Assembly: GCF_019048865.1 (NCBI RefSeq)
Contig: NZ_CP077604.1
Coordinates: 3,162,001 to 3,226,000 of the forward strand
From: Aquihabitans sp. G128
GTDB lineage: Bacteria; Actinomycetota; Acidimicrobiia; Acidimicrobiales; Iamiaceae
Direction of reading: 5' to 3'
DNA: 64,000 nucleotides
In this document: one piece after another, positions 35,506-44,120 of the stretch
How the letters are laid out: each line of letters begins with the position of its first letter
How positions within the stretch are numbered: the first letter of the stretch is position 1
Position numbers and translations under genes: made by a program
The notes under the pieces: model-generated
Told to the model about the DNA's origin: nothing
The model's database searches: none
Seen by the model: the letters and a program-made list of their open reading frames with translations, nothing else

Positions 35506-35685
35506 CTCGTTCCCGGGTTCGCAGCGCACGCGCGGGCAGCCCGCTGGCCAAGTGCGCCGATGGCGCGATCTCGGCGGGCGGGTCGGACCCGGACCGAAGC
35601 CCCTGACGGCAGCAGCTGGTGCCCGGGAACCACCCGTCGCGCCGCTTCGTCACATCACACTTCACGAAGCACAAGGGAGAGGTCG

Positions 35686-36350
35686 ATGGTGAAGAGGTGC
35701 GACATGAAGGCGATGCTCGTCGGCATTGGGGTGGCAACGGCAATGACGCTCGCCGCGTGCGGGGCGGGCGACGGGGGGCGAGCCCGACCCTTCGAAGCGC
35801 ACCGTCGAGCGTCGAGGTCGGCTCGTACCGTGCGCTCGGCCTGCATGGCGGCGATGAGGTGGCGTCGCCCAAGACGTTTGCCGAGACGTTCCTTGCGTCG
35901 GACTTCGTTGCGGTCGGGTCGTTCGAGCACTTCGAGGTCGGTCGGATGGTCCAGGGCGACGCGGCGGAGGACCAGGTCCACTACCTGAACGGCGTGTTCA
36001 AGATCGACGACGTCCTGCGAGGTGACCTCGGCGACGAGGTCACGGTCGAGTTCCTGACCGGCGCGACCGGCAAGCGGGCGCTCGCCGATGCGGTCGAGGA
36101 CCTCACCGACGATGTGGTCGGTGCCCGCAGCGTCGTGTTCCTGCACGCCAAGGGCGGCATCGGCGAGGAGGGCAAGGTCCGTCTGACCAGCTCCTACGGG
36201 CTCGTCACGGCAACCGACCGAGCCAAGGTCGACGTTCCGCTGGGCGAGGTCCCAGCGCCACCGTTCCCCCGAACCGAGGTCGAGGAACCGGCGACCGCAT
36301 GGGCGACCATGGACCAGTTCGTCGAAGCGATGGCTGCGCTGCGCACCTGA
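35686..36350 (+). CDS. Lipoprotein of unknown function, frameshifted
   Basis: About 221 aa if repaired. ATG 35686 has a strong AGGGAGAGG site and starts a signal peptide with lipobox MTLAACGAG. The frame then breaks in a run of six G (35773-35778); adding one G continues into ASPTLRSAPSSVEVGSYRALGLHGG and on through a beta-rich domain (DFVAVGSFEHFEVGRMVQGD, VFKIDDVLRGDLGDEVTVEFLTG, ARSVVFLHAKGG) to TGA 36350. The mature part looks like small secreted proteins that carry a VxGxV...VLKGD-type domain. No enzyme motif is visible. Homopolymer position favours consensus error. Confidence 0.65.
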
Positions 36351-36580
36351 GGTCCACGCCGGGCGGGCGGGGACCCTCGGGGACGACGGTTGCACGCATC
36401 CGTCGCGCTGTTCGTGCTCAGGCCGTGCCATGGTCGCACGCCGGTCGACGACTGATCGGCTCCTCCTCGAACGCTCGAGATGCGGCAGCTGCGGTGGGGC
36501 CGGCAGGGCTCCGCGGGCTGCGCTCATCAGATGACCTGGCGTGGGTAGCCACCAGCGGCGACCGAACCCCTGGAGGACCC
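36351..36580. other. Gene-free stretch
   Basis: 230 bases between the lipoprotein and the F420-type oxidoreductase. I see no conserved coding sequence, hairpin terminator or clear -10 box. Only the GGAGG site (36572-36576) of the next gene is recognisable. Confidence 0.5.
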
Positions 36581-37549
36581 ATGACCCGCTTCGGGCTGAA
36601 GCTGATGAGCGAGCTGCGCGGACCGCGCGAGCTGGTGGCGCACGCGGTGGCCGCCGAGGAGGCCGGCTTCGGCTTCGTGGCCATCTCGGACCACATCCAC
36701 CCGTGGCTGTCGGACCACGACCACAGCCCGTTCGCCTGGAGCGTCCTGGGTGCGGTGGCCCACGCCACGAGCGAGCTCGACCTGGCGACCGGGCTGACCT
36801 GCCCCATCGGCCGCTACCACCCGGTGATCGTCGCCCAGGCGGCGGCGACGGTGGCGGCCATGACGGATCGCCGCCTCATCCTCGGCGTCGGTGCCGGCGA
36901 GCGCCTGAACGAGCACGTGACCGGCGAGCCGTTCCCGGCCGTAGACGTGCGCCACGAGCGCCTCGAGGAGGCCATCGCCATCCTCCAGGCGCTCTGGACG
37001 GGCGAGTGGACCACCATCCGCGGCCGGCACCTGACCGTCGAGGACGCCCGCATCTTCGATCTGCCGACGCAGCCGATCGAGCTCGTCGTCGGCGTGAGCG
37101 GGCCGGCGTCGCTCGACCTCGCCCAGCGCACCGGCGTCGACGGCATCATGGCCACCGAGCCCGAGGCTTCACTGGTCGACGGGTGGGCCGATCGCGGCGG
37201 CGATCGCGCCGCCACCTGGACCGAGGTGCCGTTCGCCTGGGCGCCCACGGCCGAGGAGGGCCAGCGCCTCGCCCTCGAGCGCTTCCGGTTCGGCGCTCCC
37301 GGCTGGAAGGTCATGTCGGAGCTGCCAAACCCGGTGAACTTCGACGCGGCGTGCGAGACGGTACGGGCCGAGGACCTGGCCGACAGCGTGCCGAGCGGGC
37401 CCGATCCAGAGCCCTACGTCCGGGTGCTCCGCTCGTACCTCGACGCCGGCTTCGAGAACGTCTCGATCGTGCCGGTGGGCGACGACCTCGCCGGCACCAT
37501 CCGGTTCTGGCAGGACGAGGTCCAGCCGGCCCTGGCGCACGCTGGCTGA
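36581..37549 (+). CDS. LLM-class F420-dependent oxidoreductase (G6PDH-like family)
   Basis: 322 aa. A luciferase-like TIM-barrel flavin/F420 enzyme. The start MTRFGLKLMSELRGPRELVAHAVAAEEAGFGFVAISDHIHPW follows the F420 group in which SDH(F/I)HPW forms the deazaflavin pocket, and TGLTCPIGRYHPVIVAQAAATVAAMTDRR and LGVGAGERLNEHVTG are strongly conserved. Such proteins use F420/F420H2 for hydride transfer to sugars, ketones or xenobiotics. The substrate is open. An ATG with GGAGG 5 bases upstream is clear. The following DUF72 gene starts 9 bases after the stop and may be co-transcribed. Confidence 0.9.
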   Translation: MTRFGLKLMSELRGPRELVAHAVAAEEAGFGFVAISDHIHPWLSDHDHSPFAWSVLGAVAHATSELDLATGLTCPIGRYHPVIVAQAAATVAAMTDRRLILGVGAGERLNEHVTGEPFPAVDVRHERLEEAIAILQALWTGEWTTIRGRHLTVEDARIFDLPTQPIELVVGVSGPASLDLAQRTGVDGIMATEPEASLVDGWADRGGDRAATWTEVPFAWAPTAEEGQRLALERFRFGAPGWKVMSELPNPVNFDAACETVRAEDLADSVPSGPDPEPYVRVLRSYLDAGFENVSIVPVGDDLAGTIRFWQDEVQPALAHAG

Positions 37550-37558
37550 GGCGGGCCC

Positions 37559-38680
37559 GTGACCGTCGGGGCGGCGAGGGTCGGCTGCTCGGGTTGGGTG
37601 TACCGGGACTGGCGGGGAGCCGTCTACCCCGCCGACCTGCCGCAGCGGCGGTGGCTCGAGGCCTACGCCCAGGCGTTCGACACCGTCGAGATCAACAACA
37701 CCTTCTACCGGCTGCCCGACCCGTCGACCGTGCGGAGCTGGCACGACCAGGCTCCGCCAGGATTCCGCTACGCGTTGAAGGTCGGCCAGTTCGGCTCGCA
37801 CCGCAAGAAGCTCAAGGACCCCGAGACGTGGCTGCCCACCCACGTCGACCGGGTCGCCGAGCTCGGCGCCTTCCAAGGGCCCAACCTCCTCCAGCTCCCA
37901 CCCAACTGGCATCGGGACACCGGTCGCCTCGCCGCCTTCCTCGACGCTGCGCCCCGCTCGGCGCGCTGGGCGGTGGAGCTCCGCGACCCGTCGTGGCTCC
38001 ACGACGACACCTACCGCGTGCTCGCCGACCACGGCGCCGCCCTCTGCATCCACGACCTGCTCGAGGGGGTGCCGTGGGAGCGCACGGCCGACTGGACCTA
38101 CGTGCGGTTCCACGGCCCCGACGCCGGCGCGCACCCGTACCTCGGCCGCTACACCGGCCGCCGCCTCCACCGCCCGGCCGCCTGCCTCCAGGCCTGGCTC
38201 GACGACGGCAGCGACGTCTACGCCTACTTCAACAACGACCACGGGGCCAACGCCTGGCACGACGCTCGCTGGCTCGCCGACCGCCTGCACGGACCGGCCG
38301 GCTCGGCATCGCCGAGCACGGGGCCGGCGCCGACGTCATCCGCGCATCGACCGGCGCGACGGTCCGGCGCGTCGGCACCCCCGCACCCGAAGGCCGACCC
38401 CTGGCCGGACGACCGGACGCCGTCGCCCTTCGAGCGGGCCGTCATCGACGCCATCGCTGCACTGGCCCCCGGCGACCTGGCCACGTTCGGCGAGATCGCC
38501 GAAGAGGTCGGGCGACCGGGCGCCGCCCAGGCCGTCGGGAACGTGGTCCGCCACGCAGGCTCGCTCCCCTGGTGGCGCATCGTCCCCTCCGACGGGCGGA
38601 TCTACTGCACGCACGAGTCCGTCCAGGTCCCGCTCCTCGAGGCCGAGGGCCACCAGATCCGGGACCGGCGGATCCTCTGA
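37559..38680 (+). CDS. DUF72 (YecE-like) domain fused to alkyltransferase-like (ATL) DNA-binding domain
   Basis: 373 aa, GTG start. Residues 1-245 are DUF72, a TIM-barrel family of unknown function: VGCSGWVYRDWRGAVYP, FDTVEINNTFYRLPD, WAVELRDPSW and YAYFNNDHGANA. A Pro/Ser/Ala linker (about 250-285) leads to an MGMT C-domain (about 288-370): FERAVIDAIAALAPGDLATFGEIAEEVGRPGAAQAVGNVVR and LPWWRIVPSDGRI. The alkyl-accepting PCHR motif of true O6-alkylguanine transferases is PWWR, with Trp for Cys, so this is an ATL-type lesion binder that would flag damage for nucleotide excision repair. Confidence 0.85.
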   Translation: MTVGAARVGCSGWVYRDWRGAVYPADLPQRRWLEAYAQAFDTVEINNTFYRLPDPSTVRSWHDQAPPGFRYALKVGQFGSHRKKLKDPETWLPTHVDRVAELGAFQGPNLLQLPPNWHRDTGRLAAFLDAAPRSARWAVELRDPSWLHDDTYRVLADHGAALCIHDLLEGVPWERTADWTYVRFHGPDAGAHPYLGRYTGRRLHRPAACLQAWLDDGSDVYAYFNNDHGANAWHDARWLADRLHGPAGSASPSTGPAPTSSAHRPARRSGASAPPHPKADPWPDDRTPSPFERAVIDAIAALAPGDLATFGEIAEEVGRPGAAQAVGNVVRHAGSLPWWRIVPSDGRIYCTHESVQVPLLEAEGHQIRDRRIL

Positions 38681-38812
38681 CCGGTCAGCGCGCCCGATCG
38701 CTCGACCGTGCGGGCGACGTTGGCTGCCGGGCAAGCCGCTCTGGCTCGCGGTTCGCGAGGCGGTAGGCGCCGATGCCCGGGTCGCTCTGGGCTCGGCTGG
38801 CATCGGCCCCGT

Positions 38813-38829
38813 TTCGATGTCGCATCGAA
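38813..38829. repeat. Inverted repeat upstream of the diguanylate cyclase gene
   Basis: TTCGATG-TCG-CATCGAA, with 7-bp perfect arms, lies about 65 bases before ATG 38894. A second one, ACCGGA-N6-TCCGGT (38885-38902), brackets the ATG itself. They could be regulator sites or mRNA hairpins. The rest of 38681-38893 holds no gene. Confidence 0.4.
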
Positions 38830-38893
38830 GGCCGGCATGCCGTTCGCCGTCACCCGGGCGGTCCATGACCGAACACGGGCCCCAACCGGATGA

Positions 38894-39841
38894 ATGTCCG
38901 GTCGGCACCTCGCAGTTGGACCGCGCCTGCCGATGGCGCAGGGCATCGATCACGGCGGCCAGGAGACCTCTTTGACCCCGCCGACCCAGCCACCCGCAAC
39001 CCGTGCGATCGCCTTGGCTGCGGAGCAGGGGCTGGTGGACCTGCTCCCCATCGGTGTGGCCGTGCTCGCTCCCGGCGGCCAGCTGCAGTACGTGAACCCG
39101 GCCGCGCGGGCTCTGCTCGGGTGCGCCACGGGCCTGCCCCACCTGTCGGAGCTGCTCCCCCTCGCGGCGCAGGCGACGACCTTCGAGGCGTTGGCCAGTG
39201 CCGCCGAGACCGCCGTCAGCACGCAGCTGGTGGTCGAGCTCCTCGAGGGCGAACGCCGGGAGCTGCAGTTCAGCGTGCACCCCGGAGCCGACCGCGACCC
39301 TCTCATCATCGTCACGATCCAGGACGTCACCCTCCGCCACGAGTCCGAGCTCGAGCTCGAGCACCGCGCCAGCCACGACGGCCTGACTGGCCTGCGGAAC
39401 CGGGCCTGGCTCCTCGACCACCTCCACGCCCGTCTCGCGGCGGCAGAGCAGCTCGTGATCGCCTTCGTCGACCTCGATCGCTTCAAGGCGGTCAACGACG
39501 ACTTCGGCCACGACGTCGGTGACGGCCTCCTGCGCCACGTTGCCGACGCGGTCGAGAGCTGTCTCCACCCGGGCGAGGTGGCCTCTCGCGTGGGTGGCGA
39601 CGAGTTCGTCGTCGTCTCGCGCGATCTGGACGACGACCAACTCGCGGACTTCGACCAGCGACTGCGCCTCGCCGTCGCCACCCTGGCGTCGGCGAGGGAA
39701 CACCGGGTGGGCGTCAGCATCGGCACCGTTCGATCGGTCGAGGGCGACGAGCCCTGGTCGTTGATGCGTCGAGCCGACGAGGCGATGTACCGCCACAAGC
39801 GGGATCTGGAGCGCCGACGCCGACTGCGGCGCGGCACCTGA
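38894..39841 (+). CDS. Diguanylate cyclase with PAS-like sensor
   Basis: 315 aa, soluble. A PAS-like domain (about 46-148: LLPIGVAVLAPGGQLQYVNPAARALLG ... IIVTIQDVTLRHESE) is followed by a GGDEF domain (155-310) with HDGLTGLRNRAWL, FVDLDRFKAVNDDFGHDVGD and an intact active-site GGDEF at 234-238. No RxxD inhibitory site precedes it at the expected place, so product inhibition may be absent. It makes cyclic di-GMP from GTP. The start is ambiguous: ATG 38894 lies inside a small hairpin and ATG 38933 is an alternative. No membrane span or c-di-GMP effector is adjacent. Confidence 0.85.
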   Translation: MSGRHLAVGPRLPMAQGIDHGGQETSLTPPTQPPATRAIALAAEQGLVDLLPIGVAVLAPGGQLQYVNPAARALLGCATGLPHLSELLPLAAQATTFEALASAAETAVSTQLVVELLEGERRELQFSVHPGADRDPLIIVTIQDVTLRHESELELEHRASHDGLTGLRNRAWLLDHLHARLAAAEQLVIAFVDLDRFKAVNDDFGHDVGDGLLRHVADAVESCLHPGEVASRVGGDEFVVVSRDLDDDQLADFDQRLRLAVATLASAREHRVGVSIGTVRSVEGDEPWSLMRRADEAMYRHKRDLERRRRLRRGT

Positions 39842-39971
39842 CCTCGCACCTCGATCTGGCGACCGGACGGAGGAACGTCCGTGGCGGTCACCGTCCCACC
39901 TCGGCCCGGCGTCCCGGCGACCCAAAGGGGTGGTATGCGGTCGAGCGAGCTCACCGCACGGGCGTGCCCCT

Positions 39972-39977
39972 TAGCGT
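39972..39977 (+). promoter_or_regulatory. -10 box of a leaderless promoter (ferritin-like gene)
   Basis: TAGCGT is followed by 6 bases and then ATG 39984. No Shine-Dalgarno is present. Confidence 0.55.
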
Positions 39978-39983
39978 GGGCCG

Positions 39984-40406
39984 ATGGAGATCACCCGTGA
40001 CCAGTTCGTCGAGAACCTCAACCACGACCTGAGCCTGGAGTTCACGTCGATCGTGCAGTTCGTCCAGCACATCGCCACGGTCACGGGCCCGGAGTACACC
40101 AGCACCGTGGAGGAGCTGACCGTCCACGTCGGCCAGGAGCTCGAGCACGCCAAGGTGCTGGCCGAGCAGATCGCCTTCCTCGGCGGCATCCCGACGACGA
40201 CGGTCGAACCGGTGGCCCCGGCAGCAGACTCCCGAGCCGCCTTGGCGCTGGACCTCGGTCTCGAGACCGAGCAGCTGGAGCGCTACCGGGAGCGGGTCCA
40301 GCAGGCGGCTGACCTGTCGCTCCCGGACGTCGCCGAGGCGCTGCGACCCCTCCTGACCGAGACCCAGGAGCACGTCCGGGACCTGCAGGCGGCACTGGGC
40401 CAGTAG
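39984..40406 (+). CDS. Ferritin-like domain protein
   Basis: 140 aa, all-helical. The start MEITRDQFVENLNHDLSLEFTSIVQFVQHIATVTG, followed by VGQELEHAKVLAEQIAFLGG and a later ETQEHVRDL, gives the spaced E...ExxH...E pattern of a di-iron four-helix bundle of the bacterioferritin/Dps-like superfamily. It may store iron or protect against peroxide. It is shorter than bacterioferritin (about 158 aa) and lacks the haem-binding Met region. It is a single gene on a leaderless promoter, followed by a strong terminator. Confidence 0.8.
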   Translation: MEITRDQFVENLNHDLSLEFTSIVQFVQHIATVTGPEYTSTVEELTVHVGQELEHAKVLAEQIAFLGGIPTTTVEPVAPAADSRAALALDLGLETEQLERYRERVQQAADLSLPDVAEALRPLLTETQEHVRDLQAALGQ

Positions 40407-40414
40407 CGCCGACG

Positions 40415-40444
40415 CCCGATCTCGAGCTCCGCCTCGAGATCGGG
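40415..40444. terminator. Bidirectional terminator after the ferritin-like gene
   Basis: A 12-bp perfect stem CCCGATCTCGAG / CTCGAGATCGGG with a six-base loop lies between convergent genes. Confidence 0.75.
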
Positions 40445-40470
40445 TGCAGCTCGTCTGGCGACCGATGTGC

Positions 40471-40827
40471 TCAGGTCGCGGACGTCGGCGCCTTCTGCCA
40501 CGGCCATCGACCGGTGATCTCGAGCTCGAGGGTCACGGACAGGAAGGTCCGGATGACGACGATGACCGCGAGGACCCCGACGCTCCGGAAGGTCGGGGTG
40601 ACGGCGACCGTGCGGATGATGTCGCCCACGATCAACAGCTCGAGGCCCAAGAGGATCGAACGGCCCACGCCGTGTCGGACCCGCCGGTAGGCCTCCTCGG
40701 CGGGTGCGCCACGCAGGGCACGAACGGCCTCGCGACCGAGCACGAAGGCTGCACCGGCCACCATCAGCACCACGCCGACGACGTCGACCGCCTCACCGAT
40801 GTCCTCGATGAGGTGCTTCGTCGTCAT
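40471..40827 (-). CDS. DUF1622 family membrane protein
   Basis: A 118-aa integral membrane protein with three spans: VDVVGVVLMVAGAAFVLGRE (about 15-34), SILLGLELLIVGDIIRTVAV (about 58-77) and VGVLAVIVVIRTFLSVTLELEITG (about 83-106). The GLE-(L/F)-x-(V/I)-GDII and IRTFLSxxLExE patterns are those of DUF1622, widespread in actinobacteria and without known function. ATG 40825-40827 is preferred. It is convergent with the ferritin-like gene and divergent from the LuxR gene. Confidence 0.85.
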   Translation of the reverse strand: MTTKHLIEDIGEAVDVVGVVLMVAGAAFVLGREAVRALRGAPAEEAYRRVRHGVGRSILLGLELLIVGDIIRTVAVTPTFRSVGVLAVIVVIRTFLSVTLELEITGRWPWQKAPTSAT

Positions 40828-41025
40828 CGGGCTCCGGTCGGCGACAGCGGCCCCGGCGGCTCCTCGACGACTCGCACCAGGGGACCCAACTGCATGTGAA
40901 GCCTCCACCTCGTGCGCCGAACCCTCGGGACGTACCCGCGCACCCGCCGGAGGTGAACGACCTGCCCGAGGGGGCCGACGCGAGCGGGCCGGTGGGCACT
41001 CGGCGAAGGCAGGCGACCGCGCCGG

Positions 41026-41031
41026 TACGCT
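41026..41031 (+). promoter_or_regulatory. -10 box of a leaderless promoter (LuxR ATPase gene)
   Basis: TACGCT is followed by 6 bases and then GTG 41038. Confidence 0.55.
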
Positions 41032-41037
41032 CGGTCC

Positions 41038-43576
41038 GTGCTGACCGGGCGTGAGGTCGAGGTCCACGACCTGGCAGGGAGGCTGGCTGCCGGGGCCGCC
41101 ACGGTGGTGGCCGGGCCGGCGGGCATCGGCAAGACCACGCTCTGTCGCGACGTGCTCGACGCCGCGGGCTCCTACGCCGAGGCGTCGGCGCTGGCGACGC
41201 TGCGGTGGTCGCCGTTGCTGCCCTTCCGGCGGCTGCTCGGCGCGAACGTCCGCGACGACCCCGACGGGGTCGTGGGCCAGGTGCTGCGCCTCCGCCTCGG
41301 CGGGTTGCTGGTCGACGACGGGCAGTGGGTCGACGAGCTCTCGTTGCAGACCGTCGAGCGCCTGGTCGGGCGCCTGCCGCTGCTGGTGTCGGTGCGCACG
41401 GGAGATCCCGATGCGGAGGCGGTCACCACCCGCCTCCGTGCCGCCGGCCTGGACCTCCTCGAGCTCGGACCGCTGGACGGGCCCGCCTCCGAGGCGGTGC
41501 TCGAGCACGCCCGGCCGGGGCTGCAGGGCGACCAACGAGGAGCGATCCTCGAACAGGCCGGAGGAAACCCCCTGCTGCTCACCCACCTGGCGCTCGACGA
41601 CGGAGGGTCCCCCACGCTGGCCCGTGCGCTCCAGGCGCGCCTCGCCGACGAGCCGGACGAGGTGCGCGAGGCCATGGCCCGACTGAGCGTGCTCGGTCGT
41701 CCGGCACCGGCCGAGCTCCTCGGGCCGGGGGCCGCCGGCCTGGTGCGGGCGGGCGTGGCGGCTCGGCGCGCCGACGGCCTCCTGGCCATCGGCCATGCGC
41801 TGCTGGGCGAGCTGGTGGTCGAGGACCTGGGCGAGCAGGCCCGAGCCATCGAAGGGGCGCTGGCCGGCGAGGTGGACGGCGCCGAAGGAGCGTTCCTGCT
41901 CGCCCGGGCAGGCGACCGGGCGGCGGCCCGTCGAACCGCGCTGGCGGCGGCGCGGGGCGACGTCTCGCGCCGGACCCGGGCTGAGCTTCTCGTCCTGGCC
42001 GTCGAGTGCGGTCCGGTCGACGTGGCGGCCGGCCTCGACGACCGCATGGCTGCTGCTCGTGCCCTGACGAGCTCGGGCCAGCCAGGCCGGGGCCTGGACC
42101 TGTGCCTGGTGCCGGGCATCGACGACCTGGATCGAGCCCGACGAGGAGCCCTGCTCGCCGTGGCCGCAGAGGCGGCGTGGGATGCCGGCCGGATCGACCG
42201 GTTCCCGGACCTCATCGGCCGAGCGGTCGAGGACCTTCGGGGCACCCGGACCGGGATCGAGGTGCTGGCCCTGGCCGGCTCGACGCTCGTCGAGACCCGC
42301 ATCGGCCTCGACGGGCGACCGGCGATGGAGCGAGCGCGTGCCGCGGTGGCCCTCGCCGACGAGATCGGCGAGCAGCAGGGCTTCGCCCGCTACCGCCTGG
42401 CCAGCGTGCTGCTCACCGCCGGGGAGCCCGGTTGGGAGGCGCTCTACCGCGAGGTGGTCGTCGCGGCGACGGCCGCCGGCGACACCGCACTGCGGCTGGC
42501 GGCGATGCGGAGCCTCGTCCTGGGAGCGTGGAGCGCCGGGAGCATCGACGACGCAGCCGGCGCCATCGAGGAGCTCGAGCAGGAGGGCCCGGTCGCCGGG
42601 TTCGAGACCCCGTGGCTGGGATCGGTGGCCTACGGCCCGCTGCTGGCGGTGCTCGCCGGGCACGACCGCTCCGAGGTGCTCGACCGGTGGGTGCCGCGCC
42701 TGCACGCCGAGCCGCTCTTCCAGAACCGCGCCTTCGCGTGCGCCGGCGTGGCCGTGGCCGCCGCCGACCTCGGCCGGCACGACGAAGCCGCGGCGCTGCT
42801 CGATCAGCTCGACTCGGAGGCGGGCGCCGACCCGCAGGCCCGAGCCCTGGCGGGCTGGGCGAGCGCCGAGGCGGCGTGGGCGGCAGGCCGGCCCGAGCAG
42901 GTGGAGGCCACGCTGCTCGCCGTGGAGGGGTTGGGGCTCGGGGACCACCCGGCGGTGGTCAACGCCCGGATGGTGGGCGCCCACGCCAGCCTCGACCGAG
43001 GCGTGGAGCCCGTCGGAGGCGAGCCCCGCCCGCTCCTGCCGGCCTGGGCCGGCGCACCGCTTCGAGTGGCGCGGCGTGCTGGCCCTGTCTGCCGGAGACC
43101 ACGAGGGCGCGGTGGAGCTCCTCGATCGAGCGGCGGAGGCGTGGCACGGCCACGACCGTCGGAGCGAGGCCCGGGCTCGGTGGGCCGCAGCCGAGGCGGC
43201 CCGCCGGGCCTCCCTACCCGACGCTGCGGCGCGGCTGCGCGTGGTGGAGGAGCAGGCTGCGGCCACCGGCTTCCTGGCCATCGTCCTGAGGGCCCGCCGT
43301 TCCCAGCGGGCGACGGGGGCTGGTCGCGGGTCGACCCGTGCGACCGGGGCGGCCGGCCTGACCGCCCGCGAGACCGAGGTGCTGCGGCGCGTGGGGGCCG
43401 GGCTCACCTCTCGCCAGATCGCTGCGGAGCTCCACGTGTCGCCCACCACCATCGACACGCTGGCCCGGTCGGCCACCCGGAAGCTCGGCGCGGCGAACCG
43501 TCGTGCGGCGGCGGGCATGCTGGCCGGAACGACGTCGGCCGCGCCTCAGAGCCCCGACCGACCCCTCAGTCCGTGA
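41038..43576 (+). CDS. LuxR-family regulator with N-terminal ATPase (LAL type), frameshifted
   Basis: About 845 aa if repaired. The N-terminal STAND-like ATPase has Walker A VVAGPAGIGKTTLCRD (about 22-37) and a sensor LGGLLVDDGQWVDELSLQ near 90-107. A long Ala-rich helical-repeat middle follows. The C-terminal LuxR HTH is LTARETEVLRRVGAGLTSRQIAAELHVSPTTIDTLARSATRKLGAANRR. The frame shifts by one base between 43045 and 43056 (WAG then HRFEWRGVLALSAG); deletion of one base there restores the whole protein. Such proteins switch on pathways on binding ATP and an inducer. Its end overlaps the convergent gene by 11 bases. Confidence 0.82.
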
Positions 43577-44081
43577 TCGGGGCGGCGGGACGGCGACGCC
43601 ACCACGCCACCGCTTCGGCGGTGGTGCCGACGCCCAGGATCGACCGCGCCTCCGCCAGGCGGCGGTGGGCGGTGCGGTCGGACAGGTGCAGGGCCTGGGC
43701 GGCCACGGTGAGCGTCGACCCATCGGCAAGCGCCTCGAGCAGGAGCAGGTGGTCGCTTCCGAGCCCGGAGTCGGGGACCACCTCGGAGGCCAGCTGGACG
43801 GCTCCGAACCGGTAGAGGTCTTCGAGCAAGCGATGGCGCACATCGCCCTCGACGGTGATCGACAGCACCAGGCCGACGCCCCGGCTGAGCGCCAGGACCG
43901 CCGCCTCGGCGTCGGCCTCGTCCGCGACGGTGCCGGCACAGGACCACCGTCGGTCCCCCAGGTCCCAGGGGCTCGCAGGGAGCGAGAACCCGTTGCGGAG
44001 CCGCCAGCCCGGCGGCAGGCCGCAACCGCCCTCGGCGGCCGGGAGGGCGCCGAGCAGCACCGGTGGGCGGAGGTCGGTCAT
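43566..44081 (-). CDS. Putative HTH regulator with unknown N-terminal domain
   Basis: 171 aa. The N-terminal 110 residues (GLPPGWRLRNGFSLPASPWDLGDRRWSCAG, VVLSI-like strands, LLEDLYRFGAVQLASEVV) match nothing I recognise. Residues about 115-158 read LLLEALADGSTLTVAAQALHLSDRTAHRRLAEARSILGVGTTAEAV, a good helix-turn-helix of the LuxR/CheY-output kind (LxAxGxTxxxAAxxLxLSxRTxxRRLxxxxxxLGVxT). It probably binds DNA. It converges on the LuxR ATPase gene and overlaps its last 11 bases, so the pair may be mutually regulated. No receiver-domain Asp pattern is visible. Confidence 0.65.
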   Translation of the reverse strand: MTDLRPPVLLGALPAAEGGCGLPPGWRLRNGFSLPASPWDLGDRRWSCAGTVADEADAEAAVLALSRGVGLVLSITVEGDVRHRLLEDLYRFGAVQLASEVVPDSGLGSDHLLLLEALADGSTLTVAAQALHLSDRTAHRRLAEARSILGVGTTAEAVAWWRRRPAAPITD

Positions 44082-44094
44082 GGCAGGGCTGATC

Positions 44095-44118
44095 CTGGCA
44101 CGCCTTCGGGCGTGCCAG
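44095..44118 (-). terminator. Terminator of the lipoprotein gene at 44121-45212
   Basis: A 10-bp perfect stem CTGGCACGCC / GGCGTGCCAG capped by a stable TTCG tetraloop, 3 bases beyond the stop. Confidence 0.75.
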
Positions 44119-44120
44119 CC

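Noticed and set aside
35619..35685. An upstream start for the lipoprotein in the downstream frame
   Set aside because: It lacks a signal peptide and ribosome site; ATG 35686 in the other frame has both, and a G-run indel explains the frame change.
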